NCBI GenBank assembly: GCA_004794785.1
Contig: SJOL01009574.1
Span: 179,202-243,201 of the forward strand
Reading direction: 5' to 3'
DNA from: Opisthorchis felineus
Taxonomy: Eukaryota > Platyhelminthes > Trematoda > Opisthorchiida > Opisthorchiidae
Length of the DNA stretch: 64,000 nucleotides
The notes below the pieces were generated by a model, which was not told where the DNA came from, did no database searches, and saw nothing but the letters and a program-made list of their open reading frames with translations. Below are positions 1-11,984 of the stretch, piece by piece. Position numbers and translations under genes: made by a program. Position 1 is the stretch's first letter, and the number at the start of each line of letters is the position of its first letter.

Positions 1-250
1 GCTGCAAGATATGGCTGCCAACCGATGTCAGTGGCGATCTTGTTGTCAGTTTCTATCCAGATTGCCTGAATGAGTGTCTGGAGGTGTAGGCACCTCGGAA
101 TGATTGCAGTAAGCTAGCACTAAGTCCCTTCCCCGTCCACCTTTATTCTTTCCTTCACAATAAGGCTTTCAAATAAATCATGGTTGTACGGCAGTGAAGT
201 ATCGGTGTTGAACACTGATGTCATGCTGTTGATGATGATGATGACGAGAT
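1..250 (+). mobile_element. 3' end of RTE-like LINE, family B (copy B1)
   Basis: The first bases encode the conserved end of the LINE polyprotein (frame reading LQDMAANRCQWRS), followed by the 3' untranslated tail. The same tail recurs at 3035-3355, 42035-42240, 56380-56545 and, reversed, at 62850-63010. It ends in an imperfect hairpin at 201-219 and then a GAT-type microsatellite at about 228-247, which is how many RTE/CR1-class LINEs terminate. The 5' part lies outside the window. The copy is non-coding debris. Confidence 0.7.
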
Positions 251-504
251 CAGCAGATCTTATTGCTGCCAGAAAAGCCATACCAGCAGTTAGTGGCCAA
301 AAGAGCGCACGCAAGTCCCCAAACACCGAATAATGAGGAGCCTAAAGAATGACAGAACGCTGTTGGGTTTCTAAGAGCCATGATATGGAGGCTGCAGGCA
401 ACGGCAGCGCTCTGTTTCGGCTTGTTCGACTAACCGGCCAAAAGTAGATGACCAATAATAATAGTCGTTCACTTGTGACAATTTCGGTGCCTAGTTGCAA
501 TGAA

Positions 505-690
505 ACCGAGCTCGAGATAGCTCGGTGGTTAAGGCGCCAGCTTACGGACCGGAAGGTCCGTGGTTCGAATCCAACCTCAGCATCTTGACTGCTCCTGTCC
601 AGGCTTGTACAACCTGACAGTATCGCAGCCCCCTTGCCCCTTTCCATTGGCATTGCAGGTAGACACCGAAAGGGTGTTACAATTGGACGA
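505..690 (+). mobile_element. tRNA-derived SINE, plus-strand copy
   Basis: The head has RNA polymerase III promoter boxes: an A-box-like stretch (tagctcggtgg) and a B box (ggttcgaatcc) about 40 bases apart. It continues into a family-specific body ending in the 'caccgaaagggtg' block. Other copies are at 14147-14330, 23652-23830, 29150-29330 (minus), 26640-26815 (minus) and 39565-39735 (minus). It is not a functional tRNA, because the 3' acceptor half is absent. It sits inside LINE copy A1. Confidence 0.75.
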
Positions 691-699
691 TTATCTTGT

Positions 700-840
700 T
701 ATCTTGCCATACAACCTGAAGGAAGCGCAAGGGCTGAGGCACTGCCAGGTTGCCCAAACCTAGACAGGAGCAGCCGAGTTTCTGAGATTGGTTTCGAACA
801 ACGGACCCTTACCAGTGAACTGTCTCGAGCTCGGTGTGTC
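700..840 (-). mobile_element. tRNA-derived SINE, minus-strand copy, inverted partner of 505-690
   Basis: On the minus strand this reads as the same SINE: B-box region near 800-815, then the body to about 735. With the neighbouring plus-strand copy it forms a tail-to-tail inverted pair. It is more diverged than its partner, for example in the B box and the A-box region. Confidence 0.65.
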
Positions 841-2435
841 AGCGAAAAGATTGAACGGTAATTCGTTTTCGAAGTCTATGGGCTGAATACTTTAAGTAGC
901 ATTTTAGCTGGCGTCCTTCATCGCAACCTCTGGAGGAACATCGATACCGCCCGCCCTCAACAACAGAAATATAGTTTGAAATATCACGCCTCCAACGTGT
1001 CAAGGCACTCATTCCGGATGGCCTGAACCCACATTTTTCAGTGATGAAGCCCTGGTGAACAGTCTGACGACCCTACCACGGAAGATTTGGAATGAAAACA
1101 GAATACCAGTGGAATGGAGCGGCTTGGCCGTGATTACACTCTTTAAAAAGAGCTCGAGGATGTCATGCGAAAATCATCTTGGCTTCGTCCTGGTAGCCGT
1201 GGTGCCCAAGATGCTCTCTGGAATTCGCACAGTTTGGCCGGTTGTCAGGAGAGACAGATTCGCGAGAATCAAGCTGGGTTTCGCCCTGGCCGAGGATGCA
1301 TCCATCACATATTTACCTTGAGACGAGTTCTCGAACAATGCCCCTCCTTCAGACGTCCCACGTTCGTTTTTTTACCTGGAAGCTGATTTTGACTCTATCG
1401 TCGGGAGGTTTGGCGATCAAAGATGGTTTTCCCTGACTTTTATCCCTTATGAAGTCACTGTATGTGGGCGCCTACGGGTATACAGAGAGTTTTCAGTTGC
1501 GTTACCCGAGTCTTGTGATGGAAAAGTTTGCCCTCTTCTACTTTGTTATTGACGTGCTGTGTGAGACTTCTGTGCCTGACTCCGATATCAAAATGCTCCC
1601 GAGTCGTTCGCTCGTGGACTTTGAGTACGCAGACGATATTGCTGTCCCTAATTTGGGTGCTGCAAACATGCAAACCATTTCAAACAACCTAAGTAACTAC
1701 CGCCCGATTCGATATGTGCCTTACACCCGCAAAATGTGAAGTACCCCTACAAGTCGAGAAGACCGGGGCAGTTTTTGGCCACTCCAGACACGTCACCGAA
1801 GTGACGTCAGTTTGTTTATCAAGGATAGGGTAATCACCGTGACAGTATTCCAAACTGCTTTATGGATCGAATGGTTGGTCTCTACGCTTGGAAGAGGTAC
1901 GAATGGTGTCAGGTGTGTTTGACACGTTGGTCGGGTCTGGTTGGAACATTAGCAATGCTGAGGTACGTCAGATGGTTTTAGAAAAAAGAACTCTATCACA
2001 ATGGATGGGCTTCTCACGTTTGATGGGTTACATTGGTTAGGATACGCACTTCGCATGTCAGAGGACCGTCTGCCTCCGAGTGCTCTTTTGCCCAGCCCTG
2101 TGCTGAGTGGGATTGAGGGAGAAGTAAACAGTTTATGACTAGGCAATGAAGCATGATAGCACCAACCAATAAGCTTAGTCGGCTTGGCAGCTGCCGCCTC
2201 CCTGGATCGTGACCCCGGGACTTAATTGGTTAATGAAACTGGCGGACACAGTTCGACCACTGTCATTGGCGCCCCTGCCTCAAAACTGCCCCCTTCAATA
2301 CGTAGCTGTCCAGTTACCCGCTTCAGAGCAAAATACCGACGATTATGCCATCGCCTCCAATGCTGTCCCATTTTCCAGTAACCGAAACTGTAGCAGCTGT
2401 GGTAGCAGTGTGTGGTTTATAGCTGATAAACTGAA

Positions 2436-3034
2436 CAGAACAGAAATTTGGAGAACGTTAGCCTGTTGGTTCAGATCTAGCCCACATAGCAACCAGTGAT
2501 CTGTTTAACACTGTTTAGTGACGCATGCTGCCTGGCTCTATCATGGAAAACCAAACACGCTACAGGTTTGCCGTAGTATTACTGATCATTTTTGGCTGAG
2601 GATCGATGAATTCGACTTCTCAACAAGTGGTTCGTATTTTGGGGAGCGAACATTTCGTCTCCTAATAGAGAATCCTAAGTAACGATCTAGTCCGGGAGTG
2701 ACAGCCGAGGTGAACCAAATTTCGGTTATACAGAGACAACTACCCATGAGGTGTTGCGTCTGTCGCGATGCGTAGTAAGGAATGAATGAAATACGGTGCA
2801 TCCTGCATAGCTACTTCCTAGTGTTCGATCGGTAGGCTGTATGACTTCAGCGATTGCACGACGGTCTTCTGCAACTTTTCGTTGAGTTCCACTCTACCCG
2901 TTCTCTTATGGATTTTGGCAGTCGTCCGACCAATCGCCGTTTGTTTTGAATATAAAAACAAGTTAACTCGGAAGTTATCAAAGGTGGACCTATTGCAGAA
3001 TGGCAGACTTTGACCTGACAGAGGAGTATGACAG
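2436..3034. other. Unassigned sequence
   Basis: No reading frame with coding character, no RNA gene and no repeat family seen elsewhere in the window was recognised here. The longest open stretch (2586-2801, minus) has no recognisable motif. Confidence 0.5.
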
Positions 3035-3355
3035 TGATTGCGAGAAGTCTGGGTGTTGTCGGTGTGACTCGTCTTCCCGGATAGGGTCCGGGTGATCCCT
3101 TCTATTGCATGATTGGAGACACTTCAACAATATGGCTGCTAATCGATGTCAATAGCTTTGTTGGTGTCCACTTCTATCCAGGCTGTCTGAATGAATGTCC
3201 GGAGGTATAGACACCTCATAATGATTGTAGTAGGCTAGCTCTAGGTACCTTCCCCTCCCTTTATTCTTTTCTCCATGACAAGGCTCTCAGATTAATTATT
3301 GTCGTATAGTAGTGATGCATCAGTGTCGAACATTGATGTGTTGTCGATGATGATT
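3035..3355 (+). mobile_element. 3' end of LINE family B (copy B2)
   Basis: It matches copy B1 along most of its length: the NMAANRCQ-like reading near 3128-3150, the 'tctatccaggctgtctgaatgaatg' region, and the terminal hairpin at 3318-3338 followed by a short GAT-type microsatellite. The relationship was seen by direct comparison of the two stretches in this window. Confidence 0.7.
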
Positions 3356-4589
3356 GTAAAGATCTTACAGGACGATTGGAGCTATCGCACTGCACGCAGT
3401 TCTTATTCAGTAGGCGTTAGGAACAGACGGATGAGGGCAGTAGATGCTGTGTTGAGAGCTGGTTCTATGAGCAAATGGGTTAATAAACATCTTGACTTAA
3501 GCAGAAAGTACATTCAATGATAGCACAATTGGTAGGAGCAGAAAAAGGGATACCGAGGCAGCGGGGCTTCGGATACGGGCAGTCAGACAGTGTAAATAGG
3601 CCGTGAACAGAAGTAACACCGCAGAAAGCAGTCAGTAAGCTCGGGAAACTGTCTGCCGTCTGTAGCTGACAGCGTGACGCAACAGCACGTGCTACGTGGC
3701 AAATCGGAATGCGAGCTTAGGCCAGTTTAACACAAAGTCTCAACAAAGTTTATTGGGTAAGATGTAATACAAACGTAATACAAAAACAGGACTGCCGGAG
3801 AACTCGAGTTGGAGCTGCGGAAAGTGCGCTCGTCTCCAATCCGAGGGGCTCAGAGTTCGATCCCTGGTCGATGCACTTTTCCGTCGAAACAGACACACAA
3901 ATAGATTGAATTGATACCAAATTTCAAGGGAAGATGGGCAGGCAGAAAAATCTTGAAACTAGTAACTAGAGAGTAAGCAGACCTTAATCAGAAGCGAAAA
4001 CCCGTGGAACGGACGGTGGGAAAGCCAAGCGGCGTTATAGTAAAACAGGCGTGAGTCATGTTACTCACGAGTAGTCACAACAAACAGGGAAATAACCGCA
4101 CACCGCTGTTGATTCACAGGAATCAACAATGATGATGATTGTAATGGTACTCGAGAATTCCTTTCCTGTATCTCGCTTCCGGTCCTTTTCCGACAGGTCG
4201 TGTACGCCAATGGTATCTTCGGCGATTACACGCTCAGTAGCAAATACTTCTTCCACACTGCGTGACATTCGCTCCACACTTGCTACGATAATACTGGGTG
4301 CTTTCGAACCCAGATGTCGTCTTTGCAGGTGAAGGATTTGATGTGGGTAGTTGCATAATTCCCAATTGCAATTGCTTTCAGAATAGGGCAGGCCAGGGCG
4401 GTGTTTGCCAACCTCTGGCACTGATGTGGCATCACTGTGAGTGTCCAGAATAAGGTACCCACTGCTTCAGTCCTGCTTTACGCGTAAAACATATAGCTGC
4501 TCTTCGAACGCACTCGAAGAATCTTCCTGTTTAACCCTAAGTGACTCCGAAGCAAATCGGGAATGCTTTTGTCGGCCTGCGACACCTAT
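3356..4589. other. Mostly unassigned sequence with one tRNA-like segment
   Basis: Overlapping short ORFs on both strands at 4065-4421 show no recognisable domain. A tRNA-like segment is listed separately at 3785-3890. Nothing else here is supported. Confidence 0.4.
3785..3890 (+). mobile_element. tRNA-like SINE fragment of a second type
   Basis: A B-box match (gttcgatcc) lies about 45 bases after a weaker A-box-like stretch (ttggagctgcgg), giving the spacing of a pol III internal promoter. The body does not match the main SINE family. It may be a single relic of another tRNA-derived SINE. No second copy was seen. Confidence 0.3.
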
Positions 4590-5300
4590 GACGCGTGCCT
4601 GGCGTCAGCTTGTCTGTCAAGGATAAAATATACACAATGGCCATGTGGTCCTTGCCGCCTCATGAGTCAGAAACGTGAACTATAGCCCTCCCCCCCCCAG
4701 AAAACTCTGTGTTTTCTCGCTGATGCTTCTGAAGCATCTACCGGTTCTGGTGAGAAAAGCGGATTAGCAATTACTGTGGTACGCCACATGGTTTTGGTGA
4801 GTACCTCTCCCGCGATGGACGGGCTAACCAAGTTCCATAGGTTACGTTGGTTTGCACATGTATTTCCCACGTCGGAAGACCCACCTCGTTTAGCTCTTGT
4901 CGCCCAGTCCCGTGGCCATTTCAGACGGCCGAGAGGCGGACAGTGATCTGGTAATGAACTAATGAGCACTAAGCACCAACCAGTAAGCCCAGGCGGGTTG
5001 ACAACTACTGCCTCCTTGGATGGGGACCCCAGAGTAGACTTATCAGTGGTTATTCATACCGGCAGGCATTGCTCAATCACGCTGTCTGTGGCGCTCTTGC
5101 ATCAAAGCTACCGCTTACAGTGCTTAGCTGCCCAGCTTCCTCAGTCATCAAACAATGATTCCACATTTTTAGTGGGTTATGCTACCCCCCCCCATCGCCT
5201 GCCTCTTTCTCCTCTGGTCCATTACTTTCCAGGGATCAAAACCTTGGCAACTGGAATCATCGTACTCTTGGTTCATGGTTTATATCTGAGAGACTGAGAA
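4590..5300 (+). mobile_element. 3' end of LINE family A (copy A3)
   Basis: The C-terminal LINE reading WRQLVCQG near 4600 corresponds to RRQFVCQG in copy A2 near 39375. It is followed by the LRWFAHVFPTSEDPPRLA segment at about 4850-4890 and the 3' untranslated region with the 'ggatggggacccc' block near 5018. The tail corresponds to 2085-2435 and 39750-40165. It is frame-broken and non-coding. Confidence 0.65.
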
Positions 5301-6057
5301 GCATTGCGCAAGTCTGATCCGAACATAAAGTCGGTAGTGGTACTATTTGCCAAGTCCCATAAGTCCTTTGTCGGTTGAATTGATAAGTACATATGTACAA
5401 TGTACTGTTAACACCTCATCCGGTTTACCGCTCGCAGTTAGACGATGCTACGGCCAAGAAGCCTATACCGCATGCGACTGGCCAGCATCAAGGCGAACTC
5501 TGATTGGTCGAAAGTCTGGACCCAATAGCCAGTCACGACCCAGAATTCGCCGAATGCCGATTGCCAATGGCGCATCCAGAAAGTTTCAGAATTTCCGGAA
5601 TGTTTTCGCGGCATGCACTTTATAAACGACGCGTTGTACATATGTTTTTGACCTGGTTTTGGGTGTTAATGCACGTTGTGCACCTTGGGTGGTTGTTTGG
5701 CGGAAACGCTAGCTTAGGAGGTTCAGACCGAAAACTGAGCTGAGAAAATACCGTTATTACACATACATTCTTGTTTTTGTTCTCGGATGCAAAATAATAG
5801 ACAAATCTTTCTTGTTCGCATTTCAAGATAGTGCAGAGTTTTGGCATTATCTCCTTATAAGGAATGCTTGGAGTTCAACCAGCAGGGGTGACACGATCCT
5901 CATCGTTAAGCATATCACTGACATCATTAACATTATATTGTCGATGATGACGATGAACATCCTCGTCTATGGAAGGTAGACCTCTCAGATCGTTGTATTT
6001 TATTCAGCAGTCGTTTGTATTTTGCCGTTTTCATTGTTTTCTTTATTTACTTTTCAG
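5301..6057. other. Upstream flank of FBXO38 exon 1
   Basis: No promoter element or upstream exon can be assigned with confidence. A polypyrimidine tract and AG at 6040-6057 look like a splice acceptor, so the first recognised coding exon is probably preceded by a 5' non-coding exon that may lie anywhere upstream. Open frames at 5347-5847 are short and overlap on both strands. Confidence 0.35.
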
Positions 6058-7610
6058 CCAACTGTACACTTCGCCGGTTTTGAAGTCCCGGTGTCTCATG
6101 CCTTCCAGAAGCGATGCACACGCCTTTCATGATTCAGCTGCTGTATATACAACAGACCAGAAGGCCGCCTCTTATTCCGTCAACAGCCCGAAGCTTGCCA
6201 CTGAGCACGTGACTCGGCACCGCCTTCGGCGTACCCGTTTTACCAGTGGTGGTGGGACCGTTGAGACTGATGTGACGGAAGATTGCGTCACGCATCGGGC
6301 CAGGCGTTCGAGTAATGCACACGGGAGTGGTCATCTCCCCGTCCGTAACTCTAAGCCGCATTTACGACCACCGAACTCGCTTCCCTCTTCACCGAATTCT
6401 GCATGCTCCTTGATTGAGGCTGTTCGGCAAAAAACCGCGGTCATTCTGGATCCTTATGTGTCTCAAAATGATACGTCCATCAATCGCGTCGAGCAGCTTG
6501 AGGATGAAAATTCCTTTTCTTCCAGTGTATTTTCTGAACATTTAGCATCGTCTGATCTGCCTCATATGATCAGTGCAATATCTCGCGTTCCGAATTCCTC
6601 GCAAAAGTCTCGGCATAGCTCAATACTTTCTTCTGATGTGCTGCTCGCTGATGACGAAGATACGAAAGACACAGATCAGGTCGAATTCGCTCACAAGATC
6701 AAAACGGATATGGATAACTTGTTAATACAGGAAGATAGTGAGATATCCACTCCGGCTTTGGCAGTTACGGATGATCCCGGTAGCTCTGAGGGTGAAGACG
6801 ACAATGATGGGAAGGAACCGCCGCTCGTTGAAACCACCGATTCGAGGCATCATCTTTCTGTTGAAGCGAGCGATGCAGACATCATGTCCGCTTCCGAAAC
6901 TCCTTTGTTGGTTGATCCATGCGGAGATAGTCATGACTACCAGAACGATTCCATTCTGGGAAGTGGAGTGTTTGGTTGTGTCCAGACGGCTGTAAGCCGA
7001 ACGGTCCTGAACGTAGATGCTTCCTCCCGACTGTCTATTGATACCGCGTCGAAATCACCCGGCTCACATGGTACTCATACTTGCGAAGTACTCACAACGG
7101 CAGCAACATCATTTCATCCCCAAGTACCGGTGGCCTGTTCGACAACTGCTGGATCTGCTCGTATGGTCACTCGGTCACGAACTGCTGAGTTGTTTCGACA
7201 AACTGTGAACACAACTCCCCTATCTTGTTCACATACCCCACACTTCGGCAGCACTGTACATAAACCCTTCTGTACTGAACGTCTTTCACACGGAGCAGAC
7301 GCCAGCTCATCCCGAACCCAGCCTTCCTCTTCCTCTGCGACGGTGCAGTCTTTACATAAAACTGTCAACACTACGAAGCGACATTCCAGTCCCATTGTGC
7401 CTTTCGATGAATTCTGTGAAGATTCTGCTCGCACAGCTTTTCGTCACGGATGTCAGGATTTGGTCCATCCCCCAGAACTTCAAGCCACTACTGTGACTTC
7501 CATCGACGGAATTCATGCCACGCCACTGTTATCTCGGGCTCCCGATGTTACTTACGGTGGTTCCTTCTCGTCACCGAATTCGAAGAATCCTGAGCACACA
7601 CAACTTGCTT
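6058..7610 (+). CDS. FBXO38: FBXO38-like protein, exon 1: disordered N-terminal extension
   Basis: This long open exon lies between an acceptor (cttttcag, ending 6057) and a donor (gtgagt at 7611). The first ATG inside it is at 6098 (MPSRSDAHAF), giving 504 complete codons plus one base. That phase-1 end fits the next exon, which starts with two bases. The product is hydrophilic, Ser/Thr- and acid-rich, with basic patches (RHRLRRTRF near residue 45 and MVTRSR near residue 355). No folded domain is visible. Vertebrate FBXO38 has its F-box close to the N-terminus, so this extension has no counterpart there. The frame is open from an ATG at 5969, so an unspliced start is an alternative. Assignment to FBXO38 rests on phase, orientation and position rather than similarity. 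Confidence 0.6.
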
Positions 7611-9779
7611 GTGAGTTCCTTTTAATGCGAGATTGTTTTGTTCTCTGTTACTCCCTGTTTTCGTACGTGAAGAGCACATCCTCGTCTTTTGTTTCTTGTC
7701 CCCGTTGTAACCGTTCAGTGATCGTAGTGAGGCTGTATTAGGTTGTGCACATTATATATTGGTTTGCTTTTACCATTGGTGATCTGATCATCTCAAACCC
7801 AGTATTCGGTTACCTGGGATTTGTGTCTGAATTTCCCCACACTCGGCTTCAGTGCAACAATTGGTCGAATTCGTTACAGCTTGACCTCGAAATGCTCAGG
7901 CTGTACAGGTGCTCCCATGATCGAACCATGTGGGTGTTTCCACTTGTACACATCCATCTAAGTGTCGCACCGACGTTTGGACAACTCATTCAGCTAGTAA
8001 TTTTTTCTACTTGGCATTAAAACACGCCTCAGCGGCGAGTACAGATTAGTCAGTGTGTGCTTAGTTAGTGGCGCCGTCTATCCTTATTTCGGACCACAAA
8101 GGAAATCGATTATGTAGATTTTTCGTCGTAAACGAACAATTGACTCTCAGTACATTTAACTAATTTGACGGAAGTATTCATTTACACGGTAAAGCAAGAA
8201 GACACATATGTGTTCTGAGAGATCGCAGCGTTTCTTTTCGTCTCTTCGGCCACGAAACTGAAAGCCATTCGTTTGTACACATAAACCATCTACAAAAATT
8301 CGAATGAAACGAATTAATGTTTTATCAGGCTGAGTTTAGTCTCAACTCCATTGTGATGAAATTGCGGACGTTATCCGCTCATAACATCCACTCTTATTGA
8401 TTGGTCCTTGGAGCTTCTCAGGTTACGAGTAGGGGAGATTCCACTTAACACAACAGGGTAGTGAACGACAACAGGGTCAACTATAGCTTAGATGGTGTGT
8501 ACGATTGGTGAGGTTGCTTTCCGACTTCGGCTTGGTTGTTGGCACCGTTTGGTTGAGCATATTTTCAGAATTGCGTCCACGTTGCTTCTAGTCCACTCTA
8601 CCATCTGTTCCCGCAACCACACATGCACCATTTGAGACGGTGAATTTATAAAATCGTCCTTCTCAGTTGCTCATAGCAGACGTGACTCTGCAGTTGGATG
8701 GGTCCCGCTGAACGTAATTCACGCCCAATAGGTGTTTCTAAGTGGTATTTTTAGAATCATTTGTTTTTTCATAGGTGTTTCTAAAACCGCACCAGCCACA
8801 CAGCACACCTTAGACACCGGTCACCACTTTGACTGGGCGTTGTTCGCCATTCTGTTGCATATCGCGAAACCCGACTTACTTGCAGCTTGCCAGCCTCCGT
8901 TCTGTCAACACGGACTGATCCGATTTCGCTGCCATACGTGTGACTGAGGTCGACCTTGGTCGACTAACACACCGCTTCCATTTTAAACGGTAGAACTAAC
9001 CTACCTGCGTATACTGACGGTTTCTCGTCGTTAATGGGACCAAATGAAGTGTCAACATCCTGGAGAATTATTTGGGCGCACAGTGACATCGGTGTATTTG
9101 CGCATCTTACTTGTCTAGTTGCAGTGATGTAGCTTGGCCCGGTTTATTACGTTAAATTCCACGTTGGCAGTGTTTTGATGCTCTGATAGCCTAACCGTCC
9201 AAAACTACATTTATCCGATTTCACCATCATCGCCGCTGTCATAGTCAACAACAACAAAACCGTAATGCTTTAATACATGTTAATAGTGTTTTCCCGCCCT
9301 CCTCCGATGACCTTGAAAGGTTAAGTAAATTCGTAATATAGACGGTTGAATAGCTTATTAGTGCGGCTATCGCGCGTTGGATAGAGGGAGCAGTAAATCG
9401 GAAACCACAATCGGGGCTTGTTAGCCAATAGTAAAGGGTAGCTCCGTTTCCAATGCGACGTTTGATCTGGCTGTGAGGCATTTAGGCAATTTTTCGCAGG
9501 CATGGACGTCATCCACTTAGCGTACATGCCACACCTGTTTAGATCTTTTATGTACGACCGCGGTCGTTACTCAAATGTGACAATCACTAGGAGGTCGATG
9601 GTCATGGCTGTGGTGTCTCACTGCCCCCTAATCGTAACACATAGGACAGGCATTTGAATGTAATGTTTGGTTTCCTGGTCCATTTAGTCCTTCTGAACAC
9701 CGTTTTTCGCAGTACTAAGTTTACTTCTAATCAATGGAGTCTTGTGACCACTCTGTGATCTTGTTTTATTATTTTCCAG
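7611..9779 (+). other. FBXO38 intron 1
   Basis: The donor gtgagt and the acceptor ttattttccag bound this 2.2-kb intron. No repeat family known from elsewhere in the window and no coding signal were recognised inside it. Confidence 0.5.
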
Positions 9780-11728
9780 TTTTCGGTGCCACAGCCTTAT
9801 CCAACTCCGACGAGACAGGATGGCAGAATCCTTCGGTGGCAGTAATGACGTCATCCACCCCACAATCGACCATGGATCATCATCGAGCACCGATCAGAAC
9901 GTCGAGCGAGGGTGGCAACATGTTGAGCTCTCCGACCACCCCTTGTCGCTCCTATCCTCTGCGGTCCCGTCTTCGTCGCGAATCCATGCTGCGTGAATGG
10001 CAAGCAGCCCAGACAGCTCCAAAATCATTCAGCCATTTGCCAACCGAAGTTGTCTTTCGTATTGTTCACTATCTGAGTATCCAAGATGCATTCCGGTTGC
10101 AACTTATCAATCGGCGCCTCAAAGCAATCGTCGAACGTTATTTGTTACTCGTCAAGCGTATCAACTTTAGTAACGGTTTGCCTTTTGCATTTCTACCCGA
10201 ATCTATCACCGACTCTGCTCTGAAACGCATTCTTAGTCGTACTCCGGAGGTCACACATATCCTGGGGTTCTACCCAAAACGAATACTAGGTTCGCACCCA
10301 GCGGATTTCCACAGTCTAGGCAATACTCGCTCGGGACCGAATAACGCGCTGACCTATGCCGGTATTATATCAGCTTTTCGCATTTGTCCTCGCCTCCGAT
10401 CGGTTGAACTCATGGATGTCGAGCTAATGAGCAAGCTAGTACACTATTTACCACGTATCAAGTTCCATGGCATGTTTCGCAACCGTCCTGATTCATGGGA
10501 TAGTGAGTACGCCGTGCCGTTGCCACCAGAATCTGAGTTGTTGTCCCCTACGGTTACTGAAACCGTTGTAGAAAATCCCAGTTCGTGTTCCATATCCTTG
10601 TCATCTGGTACCGACAATCCAGCTTGCCAACCACATCCAGATCCAGAACCTCCCGGAGTAAACCACTTGAGCAATTTGTGCTGTTCACTTATGGCCGCTA
10701 CAGCGGTTGCTACAAGTTACCCTAAATCTAAGTTGCATAAACTGTTTGGTTTCAAACGACTGAAATCAGGACGTCGGTCATCTTCCGGAGCATTTTCGCC
10801 GCCACCAGTGGACGTCATCCCAACAACGCCTGGTAGTTCCTCTGGAAACTCAATTGGACACTCAGCTGCTGCCGTCGCTCAGCGATATACAATGCAGTAC
10901 GCTGATCTAGCTTCCTGGTTCGAACCTTTAGGCGAATCTCCAGTCGGCCATGGCTCACCTTCCACCATCCCACAATTTCTTCCGTCACGATCACTAACAC
11001 CATGGCTTGATCGTCCACCACATCAGAGAACTATTCCCACGATCAATATCCTCGATGGTTTGAGAAATATGGCGATTGCACCGTTCCTCCAACCCGGTCT
11101 GCCTCCAATCGAAGCTGAAGTGATCACCGGACCCCTCATCGGTCCCACCGATCCTGCAGATGGACCGCCTATTGCACTCAATCACCATGCACCAGTTATG
11201 GCGCTTGCTTTGCGAGCAGTATTTGTCCCACCGCACCCACCCAATCACGGGGTTCCGGCTCCCATATTGATTGCTCCACATGGACCAGGTCCGAATGGAC
11301 TGGCGTTGGGCAATCCACCCCAGGATGACAGACGCATGATTTGGCCGCAACCACAGGGGCAAAATGTAGCCTTGCCTATGGGACCACCTGCCGCTTTCGA
11401 TGGCGGAGTTGAGGCTAGGCACATTGAAATGCATAATCAACAGCCAAGACAAGCACCCGTCATTGCCCAGCCGGTGCGGATTGCTCCGAATCCAATATTC
11501 GCTGGTCGCTCACATCGGCGGCATCCAATTAGACACTACGTCCGTCACATACCCGCGACCGGACGTTTGAGTGCTAGTGGACCGTGGCTTGTCTCCCCTC
11601 TGCCAAGTCATGCAAACTGGATCGCTCTGCCACATGCAATCACCAACCTGACCAAATTGGACCTCGTCTCTGTAGCCATCAGTGCGATTCCGCGACTGGA
11701 CAATATCAAATACCTACATCTGAAATGG
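9780..11728 (+). CDS. FBXO38: FBXO38-like protein, exon 2: F-box and start of leucine-rich-like region
   Basis: The exon lies between the acceptor ttattttccag and the donor gtaagt. The F-box starts near nucleotide 10021 (SFSHLPTEVVFRIVHYLS...), and its family role is to bind SKP1 and place the protein in an SCF ubiquitin ligase. The next part (TPEVTHILGFYPKR, CPRLRSVELMDVEL, GMFRNR, PLPPESEL) follows vertebrate FBXO38 in order. Then comes about 370 residues of low-complexity, Pro/Ala/His-rich sequence (about 10530-11640) absent from vertebrates. After it the homology resumes (LTKLDLVSVAISAIPRLDNIKYLHLKW). The phase is 1 in and 0 out. In mammals FBXO38 is an SCF substrate receptor and KLF7 coactivator; that role is only inferred here. 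Confidence 0.88.
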
Positions 11729-11984
11729 GTAAGTTCCGGCCTCCTAATTTGGCCGTCAAGCATCAGCTATCCATTTGTTCAAGTTATTCATTTTACCGGA
11801 AAATTCTTTTCGTTTCTGGTGCTCCACCATCATCAGTCCGTAGTTTTAGCGTTTTGTGGCCTGAGGTGGACGCTTTATCACCAGATGTCATTGGCAACCG
11901 CACATTTTCTCCAGGTCTTCTTCACGGACATCATCATTAACGGCAATATGTGTCGGCGCTTAACTTTCATACAACCATAAGGGG

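Larger units (their letters stand above)
350..2435 (+). mobile_element. Decayed RTE-like LINE, family A (copy A1), interrupted by SINEs
   Basis: A degenerate reverse-transcriptase reading runs through this stretch in several frames. Recognisable pieces are the region before the RT (EAAGNGSALFRLVRLTG), the RT finger motif RQIRENQAGFRPGRGC near 1250-1300, and the catalytic YADD box near 1624. The C-terminal part and 3' untranslated region follow at 1960-2435. The same segments occur in copy A2 at 38145-40165 and the tail in A3 at 4590-5300. Stops and frameshifts are frequent, so it is a dead copy. Bases 505-840 are a later insertion of two SINE copies. Confidence 0.75.

Noticed and set aside
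225..250. GAT-type repeat as a stand-alone microsatellite or CRISPR-like repeat
   Set aside because: It follows the LINE B 3' hairpin and is explained as the LINE tail. No spaced repeat array exists in the window.
9734..9779. ATG at 9734 as the start of the F-box protein
   Set aside because: The bases before 9780 form a typical splice acceptor (pyrimidine-rich, ending CAG), and the frame after it joins exon 1 in phase. The ATG is intronic by chance.
11584..11940. 118-codon ORF overlapping the end of FBXO38 exon 2
   Set aside because: It is a shadow frame of the conserved FBXO38 reading and continues into the intron without homology.
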